Source: Thereva unica
Taxonomy: Eukaryota; Arthropoda; Insecta; Diptera; Therevidae
Length of the DNA: 64,000 bases
Assembly: GCA_949987705.1 (NCBI GenBank)
Contig: OX465281.1
Span: 258,202,542-258,266,541 of the forward strand
Direction of reading: 5' to 3'
Positions 44,561 through 55,984 of this stretch are shown piece after piece. Numbering within the stretch: position 1 is the first letter of the stretch; the number at the start of each line of letters is the position of its first letter. A program made the translations under genes and the position numbers. Under the pieces are notes generated by a model, which saw only the letters and a program-made list of their open reading frames with translations, was not told where the DNA came from and made no database searches.

Positions 44561-45590
44561 CAGCATATTGAGTTCACTACCAGTTCATTGCAAGATATTT
44601 CCTTACAGTCGTAGATGAGGTATGCTAAACATACAATAATTATGCTCTTGCTGCCGCTCCCACCTACTAATCTTCGTCTTACGACTAAAAAGGTCTCTCA
44701 CGGTTTGTCTAATTGTGAAAGCAGTTGAGTTTTATTTCAAACGGCACAGGTACCAGGGTCACTGCCCTATATGCAATTGTGTAGCCGTCTGCACCAGTAT
44801 AGTGCTGTTGCGTACCCATAGCTTCTGTACTAGAGTCACGCGTCAATTTGAGTAATCAGCAGTCTGCAAGAGATTGCCGAGTTTGTTGCAGGTTGCACTG
44901 GACCACTTGCATCCTTGGGCGCTTTAATTTCAACGGAATATTACCAGAATTAGTATAGAAAATCGTTTTGTCAAGATTTTATTAATTTTAAAGTTAATTC
45001 CACTGAATCGTTTACATTGATTCAAGATATTCAGGTTAAAAACTGTTTTGGCGTTTTGTTCACCCAAGGAATCTCGTGTAATACATATTATATAGTGTAT
45101 TTCCAAAAGTCTCCAAAATGTTGAACGGATCCCATTTAATAATTCCTCAATAACGTATTTTACATATTTTTCCTTGATAAAGCCGGAACAATATCATTTA
45201 TCCATGACGGAAAATATCTTAATATAAGTGTCGAGTCTAATCAAGCTAGAATACTGTAGCTAAAATGAAGTTAATTTTTAAAACCTCCAAGTTGTTTGGT
45301 TAATTTACTGCGGTAGTCATAAAGATTTGGGAGCGATAACCTGAACAATTAGTACAATAGGAGAAAAGCTTACAGTGTTTATGATAGAAGCAGCTAAGGC
45401 AATTTACTTATATTGATTCTATTTTTAATTGTGGTACTAGGTATGTTAGCGGATATTCGAGATTTTAAATAAATGGCTATGATTAACATATTCACCTACT
45501 TAGTATACTGAAATATTTTAAACCAAAAAAATAAGCAGAAGTATAAAGATCGGAAGCCGAGCAAGCTCTCGGAAGTTGCAGTGAATAATA
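44560..45590. other. Intergenic sequence, no supported gene
   Basis: Mixed composition, some of it probably LINE-derived. I see no recognisable motif. Confidence 0.35.
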
Positions 45591-45910
45591 TTCCACAGGA
45601 TAAGAGGTGCTGTAAATGAAGAGGTTGCCTGGAGAAGAAGATACGACCGCGAGTAGTAACAATTATGAAAAGAAACTGACAAAACCAAAAGCATCAAGAT
45701 CTCTCGCGCACAACAAACTTCCCTCCAAAAATCTAGTTCCTCCAAACGCCAGAAGGAAGGCCACAAGAAAGAGACATAAACAACGACACAGAAATGAACT
45801 TATGAACGATTGGAATTACCAACTGGAAGAGTAAGACGCAAGACCGAGAATGACGGAATGAGATGCTTGAGGAGGCCCCTTATAGAGGGCTGTAGCGGCC
45901 AGTGATGATA
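45590..45910 (+). pseudogene. Possible LINE 3'-terminal remnant
   Basis: The end at 45860-45900 reads MLEEAPYRGL, a stop, then RP in one frame, a common ending in RTE-like LINEs. The 72-codon open frame before it (rich in Lys and Arg) is unrecognised. Confidence 0.3.
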
Positions 45911-47350
45911 ATGCTCAACCTAGGATTATGCATTGTGGCGCTTGTATTTTTACAAAGATTCCGCCAAGACAAATATGACACAGTAGAGCGTACTATAAAA
46001 ATAGCTTGTTTAATTTAAGAATAATAAACACATCAAATCAAATTGGTTTAGTAGCACGCGCCAACACTTTATTTCTTGCTAAAACAAATATTTATATTAA
46101 AAATATTTTATTAATAATAAAATTCACTAAATATATTGCCTCAGAAAAATATACAAATATTAAAATGAACAAAATAATTGCTATATATTCTGACAGAGAT
46201 TTGACTTAAAGTTAAAGTGCACTTCTAACTCAAGAGCGATTTACCAAGCACCTACGAAAGTTCACCCCAACCACTTGACTTATATACTCTTCTTGGTTAT
46301 CGCAGTTTGTTTTTGAATGTATTATATTGTTGATTCGAATGAGATAAGTGAAGCTTTTTACGTTTAGCTATTTTTTACTTGAATATATATTTTCACTCAG
46401 GCCCGTCCATTCTAAAAGTAAATTTTCTTGGCTGATGTTTAAGTCACGTACTACCAACGTTATTTGCTATTTTCCCTGCCACTTGTTACACATAATTTAT
46501 AGTCTAGCAAAGAATTAATTCCAGTAGCTGAGAGATGTTATAATTGTTGACTAACTCTTATTTCATTTTTATTTATTGTTTGTAAATAACAAATATGACA
46601 AGTTTATTGTAAAGTAAAAAAAAAGTTAGAAATAGTGCGCAGAAATATGTTGCACAACCCTTAATTATACATAGGTGTTTCTGGCATTCATCGGGGCTCA
46701 CCGGTAATTTAAGATTTATATCAAATCCATTCATGTTCATTTCCGATCAGTTACACATTACAGTTATCAGTTACAGGCTTACATAACTTAACTTCTTTTT
46801 TGTGACTTCTCGATACCATTTCTAAATAATAAGCCCACTTATTTATTCGGCTCTAAGCCCGGAATCTGGTCGTGGTAATTGTTTCCGAAGCGAACTGCTT
46901 TTAATCTGGTCTATTCTACATGTTGTTCCCAATATTTCGCTGATGACCTTTTTTATTTTTTTAACTTGTGCGTTGGGATGTGAAAAGCTATTCATGCTAT
47001 CGACTTGCTCTCGATTATGTGGGACTCGAAACCTAACTAAAAACACCTCATTCTTAAGCATTGTTAATATTGCTAGCGTCTCTTTGCCTTTCTCTATTTC
47101 TTTCGGCTTCTTCCCGTCGCAATACACAGGAATGAGCGTCATAGGTCATACACAGGAGTGAGCGTGTGTATCGCTTCCACTCCAGATATTTTCGGACTTC
47201 ATCATGTGTCGTAGGATGTTCTCTGGTGTTAGTGGTGCCTCGACAAGCACTTCTAGTTGCGCCCTATATTCAGCTCTTCGTTCCAAAAACGACGTCTATC
47301 CTCAATGTCTACTCAAGAACCGCGTGAAGTCTTAACTCACTTCTCCACGC
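45910..47350. other. Intergenic sequence; unrecognised minus-strand frame
   Basis: AT-rich to 46840. A minus-strand frame of 99 codons (47142-46843; contains RFRVPHNREQVDSMNS and HPNAQVKKIKKVISEIL) looks somewhat protein-like and adjoins the gypsy fragment, so it may be transposon-derived. I cannot name it. Confidence 0.3.
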
Positions 47351-47840
47351 TCTATAGCAGTATCTGATACAACCTAGTTGCTAGTGCTTGTTTGCACTGT
47401 TCAAAAGTGGTAATGAGATCCTTGGTCCACTGCATTGCTGTCTTGTCATTATTTTTGTTGCCAGTACAACAATGGTGAAATGCTGTTTGCATTTCAGCTG
47501 CTTTGGGTATAAATCGTCTATAAAAGTTGTTCACACCCAGAAATCTGCGAAGCTCATATATAGTAGCTGGTCTTATGAATGCGTTCATGGCTTCTTTTTT
47601 AAAAGAGAGTAGTTTTCCCCTTCTGAAATTAGCTAACCCGGTATACTCACTGATGAAGGCTCAAAGCTTGGATTTTGTTTAGAACACTGGTGGTTTCATA
47701 CTCGGCAGCTTTAAAACAATTTTTTAAAATGTTCCTGGAGTTCGGCAGTTAACTTGGAAGTGATGCGGAAGTCGTCGATTAAAGGAAAATAGAAATCAAT
47801 ACCATTTGCGTTGTACAAACCAAAAGCCATTATAGGTCAC
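47350..47840 (-). pseudogene. Ty3/gypsy-type polyprotein remnant
   Basis: On the minus strand FGLYNANG (about 47820) is followed by LIDDFRITSKLTAELQEHFK, where intact elements have a YxDDxLIxS motif and ExHxxHL. After broken sequence comes PATIYELRRFLGVNNFYRRF IPKAAEMQ (47570-47490). This matches the reverse-transcriptase to RNase H joint of Ty3/gypsy retrotransposons (KxLRxFLGxxNFYRRFIP). No LTRs, protease or integrase were found. Confidence 0.65.
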
Positions 47841-48370
47841 TAAAGAGTTGAAAAGGTAATTGATGGTTTAGTCCTGGCACCTAGTTCCACTGCGATTTGA
47901 AGAAAACCCGGCCTTTACACAGGCCAGTATTACTGTTACTTGGTGGACAGTGCCGATATGCCCCCTCCCTAGAACAATTTTTTCTCCAAATATACCCAGA
48001 AATAAGCCCTTAATGGATTAGCATTTATGTCTGAAACAGCCTGTATATAATTCAACATAATCCATTTTAAAACAAACTTTTTAATTATAAAAATGCCAAT
48101 ACTGCATACTTTAAAAATTTAAATTTACAGATTTGACAATCAAATTTAGATTTCAAATGCAAATATCAATGGTAACACTTTGTTCCGATCCGAAAATTTT
48201 GCATGGTACCGATTAATTTTCCAATCGGAAGTGGGTTTCGGAAAAATAAAACTTTCTGATCCGAATACATAGTAAGCTGTTGTTTGATGGTCTGCAATAC
48301 CTTGGTTGAGCATATACTGGAACTTTTTTTTAAGAAATTCTTATTGATCTGGTGCCAACCGCCTTGACTT
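47840..48370. other. Intergenic sequence, nothing recognised
   Basis: No supported feature. Confidence 0.4.
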
Positions 48371-48690
48371 AGCGTAAAACTTCCGGTTCCTCACCTTGCT
48401 TCTGCTTGACGGCAGTAGCAGTTTTGGTAATATCTATAATTTCGTTTAGTAAGAAGTACCGGGAAAATTTTGATTTGTTAGTGCTTATGGCTCCAGCACT
48501 ATAAGAACAATGTACACGGGCGTGTTTACAGGCCATGATAAATGGCCAAGTGCGGATTTGGTATGTAGTTTTTCTCTTATTGATCTTCAGATCCATTATA
48601 GTTACTAATTCTTCTAGTTTCATAAAATTTCTTTCGTCATTTCATTGATTTCTTCCTATGATGTCGATGTCATCGGCTTACGTAAAATTC
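48370..48690 (-). pseudogene. LINE reverse-transcriptase remnant with ADDIDIIG
   Basis: The minus strand reads ADDIDIIGRNQ, a stop, NDERNFMKLEELVTIMDLKI, then NKRKTTYQ. This is the YADDIDIIGR ... LKxNExKTxYM block of RTE/BovB-like insect LINEs. The Tyr of YADD lies behind a stop, and only about 100 codons remain. Confidence 0.65.
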
Positions 48691-49461
48691 AACGTTGACC
48701 TATATGTATATGTAATACATGTTCGATTCCAAAAAGATCGTACAAACAGACATTTCATTCAATGAGTAAAAATTCTTAATAAATATTTATTTTGCAATAA
48801 GGGCAGTAAATACAGCAGCAAAAGTTTTCTCGCATGTACATGTCGCATTATTGTACATTTTTTTAAATAAAACAACAGCTCTACAAATAAACGAATATAT
48901 TTCGATGAGGGTTAATATTTTGAACTAACTCTGATCCATCATGACCCTATGAAAAAAATCAACTCAATCTGTGAAAACTTGTTGCCCGCCGCCAGTCATC
49001 TCGCATGTTGACATTTATTTATCTGCAACATTAGTAATGTCTTGAGAGCAAAAAATTCGTGTGTATATTCTCATTCTCTTTTTCCCAATTTCCAAACAAT
49101 TGCCATGAAGTACATGAAATTATGACGTTCTATGACGCCGTGATACCGATTATATTGCTCAATTTAACTTGAGACATTCGCTCGAGTATCTCAGTCGCGC
49201 GCCGACTATTAGCGGAATTTGATATCGCCAAACGCGTTACAAAATCGCAGCATTTCGATATAGTAGTAGTTCGCGCATTTATTGTATTACTTTTTTTTTC
49301 TGATTAAGAGTTAACGTGTTTAATCTGAGTTTATCTTTTGAATATTTTACAGGCAGAAGAACGTAAGTCAGTGCCGGTGTTTGGTGTGCTTGCTTACTTA
49401 TTTTCGTGTTAAAGTTTAGTTCAAGGGCAATTTCTTCCACGCTGGAGAACTACGCTATAAA
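48690..49461. other. Upstream region and 5' leader of the ZIP11 gene
   Basis: A CpG-richer patch at 49170-49280 (CAGTCGCGCGCCGACTATTA) stands out from the AT-rich surroundings and may be the promoter. TTTTACAG at about 49345-49352 could be an acceptor for an untranslated exon carrying the start codon at 49462. No metal-response element was recognised. Confidence 0.35.
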
Positions 49462-52400
49462 ATGATACAAGGATATGGACCGGTGACACAAGCCCTTCTT
49501 GGTACCCTTCTAACATGGGGTCTAACAGCAGCTGGCGCTGGGATGGTGATATTTCTCCGTGGTAACCAGGTATGAGAATATTGATGAACTTTCTAAATTA
49601 AAAAGAAGTATTTTTTATATTCTTTTAACTATTTTATATTGCTCGCAATTACCGCATTCGGTTCTCCTTTTATTAATTGACCGATGGATTGCTAACAAAC
49701 ATAACTTGGAACAAACCCCGATTTAATTTCATGAACGCCAAACGATGTTCTCGTTTTATACATCTACATGTATTTGCTAAATGTGGAATTTTTCATACCA
49801 TGGCATGTGTTTTTTATATGAAGTCTGAAATTGAATTTTTTTGCGTGTATATTTTTAATTATTTTCTGCTGATCCGCGTTGGATTGCTGGCATAAAATAA
49901 ATATAGAATAATTTTTTATTATTATTGAAACTAAATCAAAATGTGCCACCTTTGCTTTGGGTTATTTGTATAATTGCTTTTTACATGGACCGTTAACACT
50001 ACAAAATCAGTAATCAATTAATTCATTGAAAATTTCATTACCAAGGTTACAACTTACAACTATGCACTCACTAGTGAAAGTTATCGAAATTGTTTTATCA
50101 AAAAAATCTAGTTGAGCCATGGTTCGATAAGAATAACAACGTTAGTGGGATGTAAGATCTCAAAACATGAAAAGTCAATGAAATATGTATGAAGGCGTTG
50201 ATACAAGTTTTCAATTGTTGTTTTATCAATCCCGCCGCCATAAGCGTAAATTTGTTGTTTGGAATTTACTCATGGAAGAAATAACACTCAGACGTGTAAT
50301 TGAGAATCTGGTGCACTGGATAGTTTTGGGCTATGTTTATATTGAAAGTTCTTACTTTATTGTTTAAAGTTAAAATATTGGTGCGTATTGATTTTAGTCC
50401 CAGTGTAAATTTCTTTATAACAACACAACAAAAATGATCGACAGTACATACATACATCCATGAATATATTGATTCCTGATACTGAGTTGCCTAGAAAATG
50501 CAATAATTACTAACAAGCTCTTCAGGGTCATTCCACAGGAAATCGGCAACACGTGTGACCCGACCTTCACCAACTTTGTTAAAATTTTACGCAGCAATGA
50601 TTTTAAAATCACCAACAATTTTCCAGTCGTTCCTAATTTTTCCGAGAAATAATTTCATATTTTCGAAGGTCGCTTTCGTATTAGAGCCCAAAGCTACAGC
50701 TGCTGAAGGAAGGAAGTTTGCTGCTGTTATATAGTTTTCGAGGAGTCAATGAACAACCGCCAGTGACTTGAATCATATTCAAAATTTATTCAATTCATCT
50801 CTCGCGGTGTCCAGTTTTGTTCATCCGTTAATCTATACCCCGAAAGCTTAGCCCTTTTTTGAGAAATTTCAATAAGTGTTTTTCTTTGAAGAAATTGGTT
50901 CACAAGTTGGGATGCTCTCTACATACGTTTTTGTCTTCAGTAGGCACAGATTCCTGATTTCTTAGTAGATTTGGAGGTTTCGTCACAATGCAATTTGACA
51001 TTATATGCAATGGGATTGGTCTGGTTGCTGTTCGCGAGTTTGCGTACTTGATGGTATGTTTAGACTTGATTGTGATATCTTTTATATCAATCAAACAAAA
51101 ATAACAATCACTTACATGATCAAATGAAAATGTCTGAATCAAAATCATGCATATGAGGTAGAAAATGAATATGTATGTAGCTGTACCAGCTATATGGGGG
51201 TGTCTGGAACCAAATTTTTTTATGAGCGTATATAAACACAATTAAAAATCATAACAAAGTTCGTGTGACAAAAGCAGTGTTTACCAGTGTCATCTACGGA
51301 AGAAATGGTCTTAAATCACATACACTTGGCTCAACTCGAACCTTTCCAAAAGGATTAAACCTAAAATTTGCTGCAAAAATTATTCTTCTCTTTTGACTCC
51401 ATCACAAAACACTTGACTCTGTCATCATTCACGATGCAGTGAAATACTTTATTACTTTAAATTCAAATATAATTTGGATGCCTTGATGTTAGTTACCTGT
51501 CGCTCTCTTTTCGAGTTTTTGGGGTCTTCGCTTAAAATTTCAACAAAATCGGTGATGGTCGGGCATAAAATTTTTGATTTTTGGTCGATATGATATAGAA
51601 TGACTCTGCAATACAATTGATTTGATGCAACCCACTATGTAAGTAATAAAAAAGTGAAAACAAAGATTGTTTCTACTGTTTGAATTATATTTCGCGAAAA
51701 TTAACTATACAATTTAAAGTGCAGTAAATACCCTTTAACAACTTAACTTTCCTTTAACTTCATCGTTTTAGAGGAAATCATTGGATGTCGCTCTCGGTTT
51801 TGCCGCCGGAGTGATGATAGCAGCATCATTTTGGTCACTTTTAGCACCAGCAATCGAATTAGCTGAAAGTTCTGGAATATACGGCAGTAAAGGAGAGTAT
51901 GCATTTCTGCCAGTTGCACTTGGTTTTCTTTTGGGCTCCGTTTTTGTATTTGGAACAGACAAAATAATATCTTATTTAGGAATAAATAGCTCACATATGA
52001 TGATAGGTAAGTGAGTTAGAGCTGGTTTGATTTACCAATTTGGTTTTCTGAATTTTATGTTGTTTGTTCCGCTTTATAGCTTTAACACATACTAACAAGG
52101 ACAAAGCTGAGATTGCTATTGACGATACTCAAAATGATTTGGAAAGTAATTATGGTAGTTGCTTTTTTTCTTCAAGTGCCAACAATTTTCTACTATTTTA
52201 AATTTTTAGAACGTGTTCCGAATCCAGATCCAAATTCTACCGCTATCGGAATGGATAGCTTTACAGATTGTCTGAGCATGCAACACAGTAGCGGATCAAG
52301 GAGAAGAAAAAGGCACAGCCCAGATAAGGAACAGGTATTTTATTTGTTTTTTATTTTTATTTTAGAAACTTGATTAGGGAAAAACGTGAAATTAAAATGC

Positions 52401-54662
52401 ATTAAATTAAGAGTAAAGAACAATAGATACAACTAGCAATAACAGCTGCTGAAATAATATACACCCAAATTATGAACAAGATACCGAATATTTTCTTATC
52501 CGAATTTTTCATAGTAAAATTTGTCCTTTACGCTTCTACAACGGGGATCCGTTCCTGGCCTCAATTGCAACTGATCTCTTCCCTGCTTCCAATACCAAAC
52601 CGATGATCCAGATTGGCACTCCAAGCTCTGTACGTCCTACTATACGCCATCCTTTCAGCGTCTCATACCGCAGTAAACTTTCCGAGCAGGTTCCTATTCG
52701 CTCATACGAGCTACATGCCCTGCCCACCGCAGGCCACCGACTTTATTTTATTCCAACAATGCTCAGAGGGATTTTCCTCTCGAACACGGCTAAGAGGTTA
52801 GATTGCTTTTTGCTAACCATCCAAGTCTCTGAATCATAAGTGAGAGCCCGCTAAGATCATCGTCCTATACCGCAGCAGATATTACGGTCAGATGCATAGC
52901 ATTCGCAGAGCCTTGACAGACTATAATAGGCATTGTTGGCTTTCAGCTGCCATCCTCGTACTTTTTGTTCCATATTATTGCCGGCTACTACTAGTGGGGA
53001 TCTCTCATGGTGTTGAACATTTCTACTATGATTGTGCTATCACAGCCGGCCTTCATGTCAATGAAAATCTGATCAGTTGCTGATTTGTATCGGCTGAAGC
53101 CGTACTACTATTGGCCTATGATAATTTTAGAGTACGGGGTCATGCTGTTTTGTAGGATAGCGGAGAATATCTTACACGCGATAATTAAAGTCGAAGCCTT
53201 TTACCAGTCTTCTGCCTTCCTGCTCTCATACTTGCGAAATTTCTATTTAAAGCGAGACCGAAAGTAGGACTTGTAGATTGCAGTCTGAGCCCATCGCTGA
53301 AGGAGGAACTAGCAGCTCTTCAGGAATCCCAAGGACTGGGATGCTTGTTTGGTCATACCATTGCAGGTCTTTGGCTAATGTCACGCCTGCGATATTAAGG
53401 AAGGATGCAGCCGTTAGCTCTATACCATATACCGGATGGAAAGATGCTGCAGGTTTTATTGGAAATCATCCTTTTAGAGGCATTGAATTCGCCAGGAATA
53501 TCGTCATCAGCAAAGCTGTGATGTGGGTTGGAAGGGATTGAGAGTTAGTCATTTATAAAGATTAAATATAGACCTGGTGACAGAATTGGCCCCTGGGGAA
53601 CTTCGGCAGTGATTGGGTGGGGTTTGGATTTGAACCCATCCGGCATTACCTTAATTTAACGACTGGAAAGGAAGCTAAAGGATTCAATTTCTGTAGAATT
53701 AAGCCAACACCCGTAGCTTTGAGTTTAGCTAACAGATCTGATTGCCTACTCTATCGAAAGCCTTGGGATATTCATAGCCTTCACACAAAGCATCTATTTC
53801 GCAAGTTTGAAGCGGATTTATTTTAGGGGTTTTACGTGTTCAGGAAAATTATTATTCAGCTATGAAATATCATGCAAAACATTTTTTCTAAACAATGATA
53901 CTTCAAAATCTGTACACAATAATAAGAATGATTATTTTATTCAAACTTGTTGTGAGCTTTTTTAATGTAAATTATAGGCCACTTACATAGAGCAAAAGAG
54001 GATAGACCATCAAAATGCTATTTCCCAGTGGAAAAGAATAATGTTACTAGTGGTCGCCATTACCGTACACAATGTCCCAGAAGGTATTACAATATGAATG
54101 TACAAAAATAAATAACAAAATTGTTTTGTTTTAAGGTCTTGCAGTTGGTGTCAGCTTCGGGGCAATTGGCACGACCGAATCAGCAACCTTTGAGTCTGCA
54201 AGGTAAAAGGCTTAATTTATATGTATAAAAAAATATTTACACAAAAACTTATAATTTAAAGGAATCTCGCAATTGGAATTGGAATACAAAATTTTCCGGA
54301 AGGTCTAGCTGTTAGTTTACCACTACATGCGGCAGGTTTTAGTATGATGCGAAGTTTTTGGTATGGTCAACTCTCTGGTATGGTTGAACCAATTTTTGGA
54401 ATACTTGGAGCTGTTGCTGTAACAGTTGCATCTATCATCTTGCCATATGCTTTGTCTTTCGCCGCAGGTGCAATGATCTATATTGTAGCTGATGACATCT
54501 TGCCAGAAGCTCACGCGAGGTTATTGAGACTTTTATTTTTGAACAAATACAGAAATTTTAAATATATATTTTTTTGTATACAGTGGTAATGGATTACTTG
54601 CGACATGGGGTACAGTAACAGGATTTATAATCATGATGTGCCTCGATGTTGCTCTCGGCTAA
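49462..54662 (+). CDS. Zinc transporter ZIP11 (SLC39A11-type), eight exons
   Basis: Exons 49462-49569, 51772-52006, 52080-52145, 52210-52334, 53978-54083, 54136-54202, 54262-54519 and 54584-54662 join in frame to 347 residues with GT-AG introns. ZIP proteins carry zinc or related metals into the cytosol through eight membrane helices. Seen here: an N-terminal hydrophobic exon (LLGTLLTWGLTAAGAGMVIF), a second membrane pair with SLLAPAIELAE, a polar loop with a basic cluster (SGSRRRKRHSPDKEQ), the metal-binding helices HNVPEGLAVG (across the exon 5/6 joint) and QNFPEGLAVSLPL, then GQLSGMVEPIFG, DDILPEAH and a C-terminus ending in LDVALG. Length, order and ends fit the ZIP11 (gufA-like) subfamily, commonly placed in Golgi or nuclear membranes. 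Intron 1 is 2.2 kb; intron 4 (1.6 kb) holds LINE relics. A 64-bp intron lies at 52146-52209. AATAAA occurs about 30 bp after the stop. Confidence 0.95.
49570..51771. other. Intron 1 of the ZIP11 gene
   Basis: AT-rich. Open frames of 60-113 codons occur on both strands without recognisable motifs or splice context. Confidence 0.5.
52530..53260 (-). pseudogene. LINE reverse-transcriptase fragments inside the ZIP11 gene
   Basis: The minus strand reads KIFSAILQNSMTPYSKIIIG, then YGFSRYKSATDQIF, then IDMKAGCDS (53190-53040). This is the LxPYxxxIIGxYQxGFRxxxSTxDQIF ... DFKxAYDS block of RTE-like LINEs. Around 52730-52690 the words LRWAGHVARMSE, from the end of such a polyprotein, occur on the same strand. 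The middle with YADD is missing. Sits in intron 4 of ZIP11, opposite in direction to the gene. Confidence 0.6.
53270..53640 (-). pseudogene. LINE reverse-transcriptase palm fragment, different family
   Basis: The minus strand reads ITAEVPQGPILSPGLYLIFI ND, a stop, then after a short gap HSFADDDIPGEFNASKRMIS. These are the PQGSxLSPxLYxIFxND and FADD motifs of Jockey- or I-like LINEs. It adjoins the RTE-like fragment in the same intron, so two LINE types landed near each other. Confidence 0.6.
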
Positions 54663-54689
54663 AAATAGTTCCACCAGTTGAGCGTCAAC

Positions 54690-55260
54690 AATAAAAAAAG
54701 AATTTTATACACTCCGACTCTTGATGTGAAATCATTTTACTTAACTAAATTTACGATGAATTTTTATTTATTTTAAATTTAGACAATTTTTTTTATTTCC
54801 TATACGGGAGAATATTCTGAAGAAGTATTCTTCTTAATAGAAATCTCCAAATTGTAAATTTATTTTAGAGTTTAACTTATTATGATTTTAATATTAATTT
54901 AAAAAATTACACATAGACAATGCTAATGAGATATTTTCAACTCGTTGCTGTCCATTTGTCACAAAGAATTTTGTAAGATATTCTGTCTATATAAGCTACT
55001 TAAAATTGTTTTTATTGTACAAAACAATGCAAAGTATTGTTAAGTTTATGTTAAAATACATAATGCTAATTTATATGTGTTTTTAAGTGTGGTTTTTATT
55101 TTCTGTTCATAATATATCATCATCATCAGAATTTGTTTGGTGCCTAGGATTTTAGAACTGATTTTAGCCATTTTTGGGGTGTAAAATTAAATTACGAAAT
55201 CAGTTTTGCTCTGTCAGTTCTCCGTTTTCACTTATTAACCGTTTGCCTTATACAGAATAT
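54690..55260. other. 3' flank of the ZIP11 gene
   Basis: AT-rich sequence, probably 3' UTR and flank. Nothing else seen. Confidence 0.45.
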
Positions 55261-55261
55261 G

Positions 55262-55700
55262 TAAAGTGAGCTTATCTTGGACACTATGGTGTTAGGCCTG
55301 GTGATCAGGATAAAACTTGGGCAGCGCATTTAGCCTGTAAAAAAAGTTCACAACATTTACGACAGAGGACTACCGGGAACAGGAAAGTCTGAGGTAAACT
55401 TTCTCCTTGGACAGCAAAGCACACAGACTTGTTAATTGGAGAAAAGAAAATCATCAAACTAGGCCTGAAAGCTTCTTGATTGGAACAGCTCATGCTTTGC
55501 ATATTTATGGATAAAATGCCAAGTTGATTACGGAAAATATTAAAGTTGATGGTACACAAATAAGATTGGGTCCTGCTTTCGTAAATTCCATGAATGAGGC
55601 TAAGCTTGGGGGTTATCCTGGAATGCGATTCGAAAGTCATGAAATTCAGAAAAAAGAAAATAGTATCCCCAATGCGAATACGAATTAAAATTCTTCGTGT
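55262..55700 (+). pseudogene. Remnant of a repetitive uncharacterised protein gene
   Basis: The plus strand starts YLGHYGVRPGDQDKTWAAHL followed by ACKKSSQHLRQRTTGNRKS. The pattern HYGVKxGDQDKxWAPHxxCxxCxxxLRxWxxGxRKxxPF recurs in many arthropod genomes in transposon-like uncharacterised proteins. Later words (EAKLGGYPGMRFESHEIQKK) may belong to the same relic. Stops and frame changes are present, and the cysteines of the CxxC are partly lost. Confidence 0.4.
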
Positions 55701-55984
55701 GTCATTAGATTTCAGTCCGTGAGTAAAGCCATTGACGGATGCGCTGAATTTATTTTAAAATACACACTTAAAATTCTTGAAACAATTGTTCGCATAAAAA
55801 TGTCAAATTAAGTTGACAAAGTTGGTTGGCCGAAAATAGTTTCGTTTCTTATATTTATGAGGCAATAATTTCAATACGATGCGATCGCATTCAGCGATAC
55901 AAAAACTAAATCGCATCGCAACTGCCTCGAATCGCATTCCAAGATAACCCCCTGGACTACATTTGTTGCAGTTGTAGGAAATTG

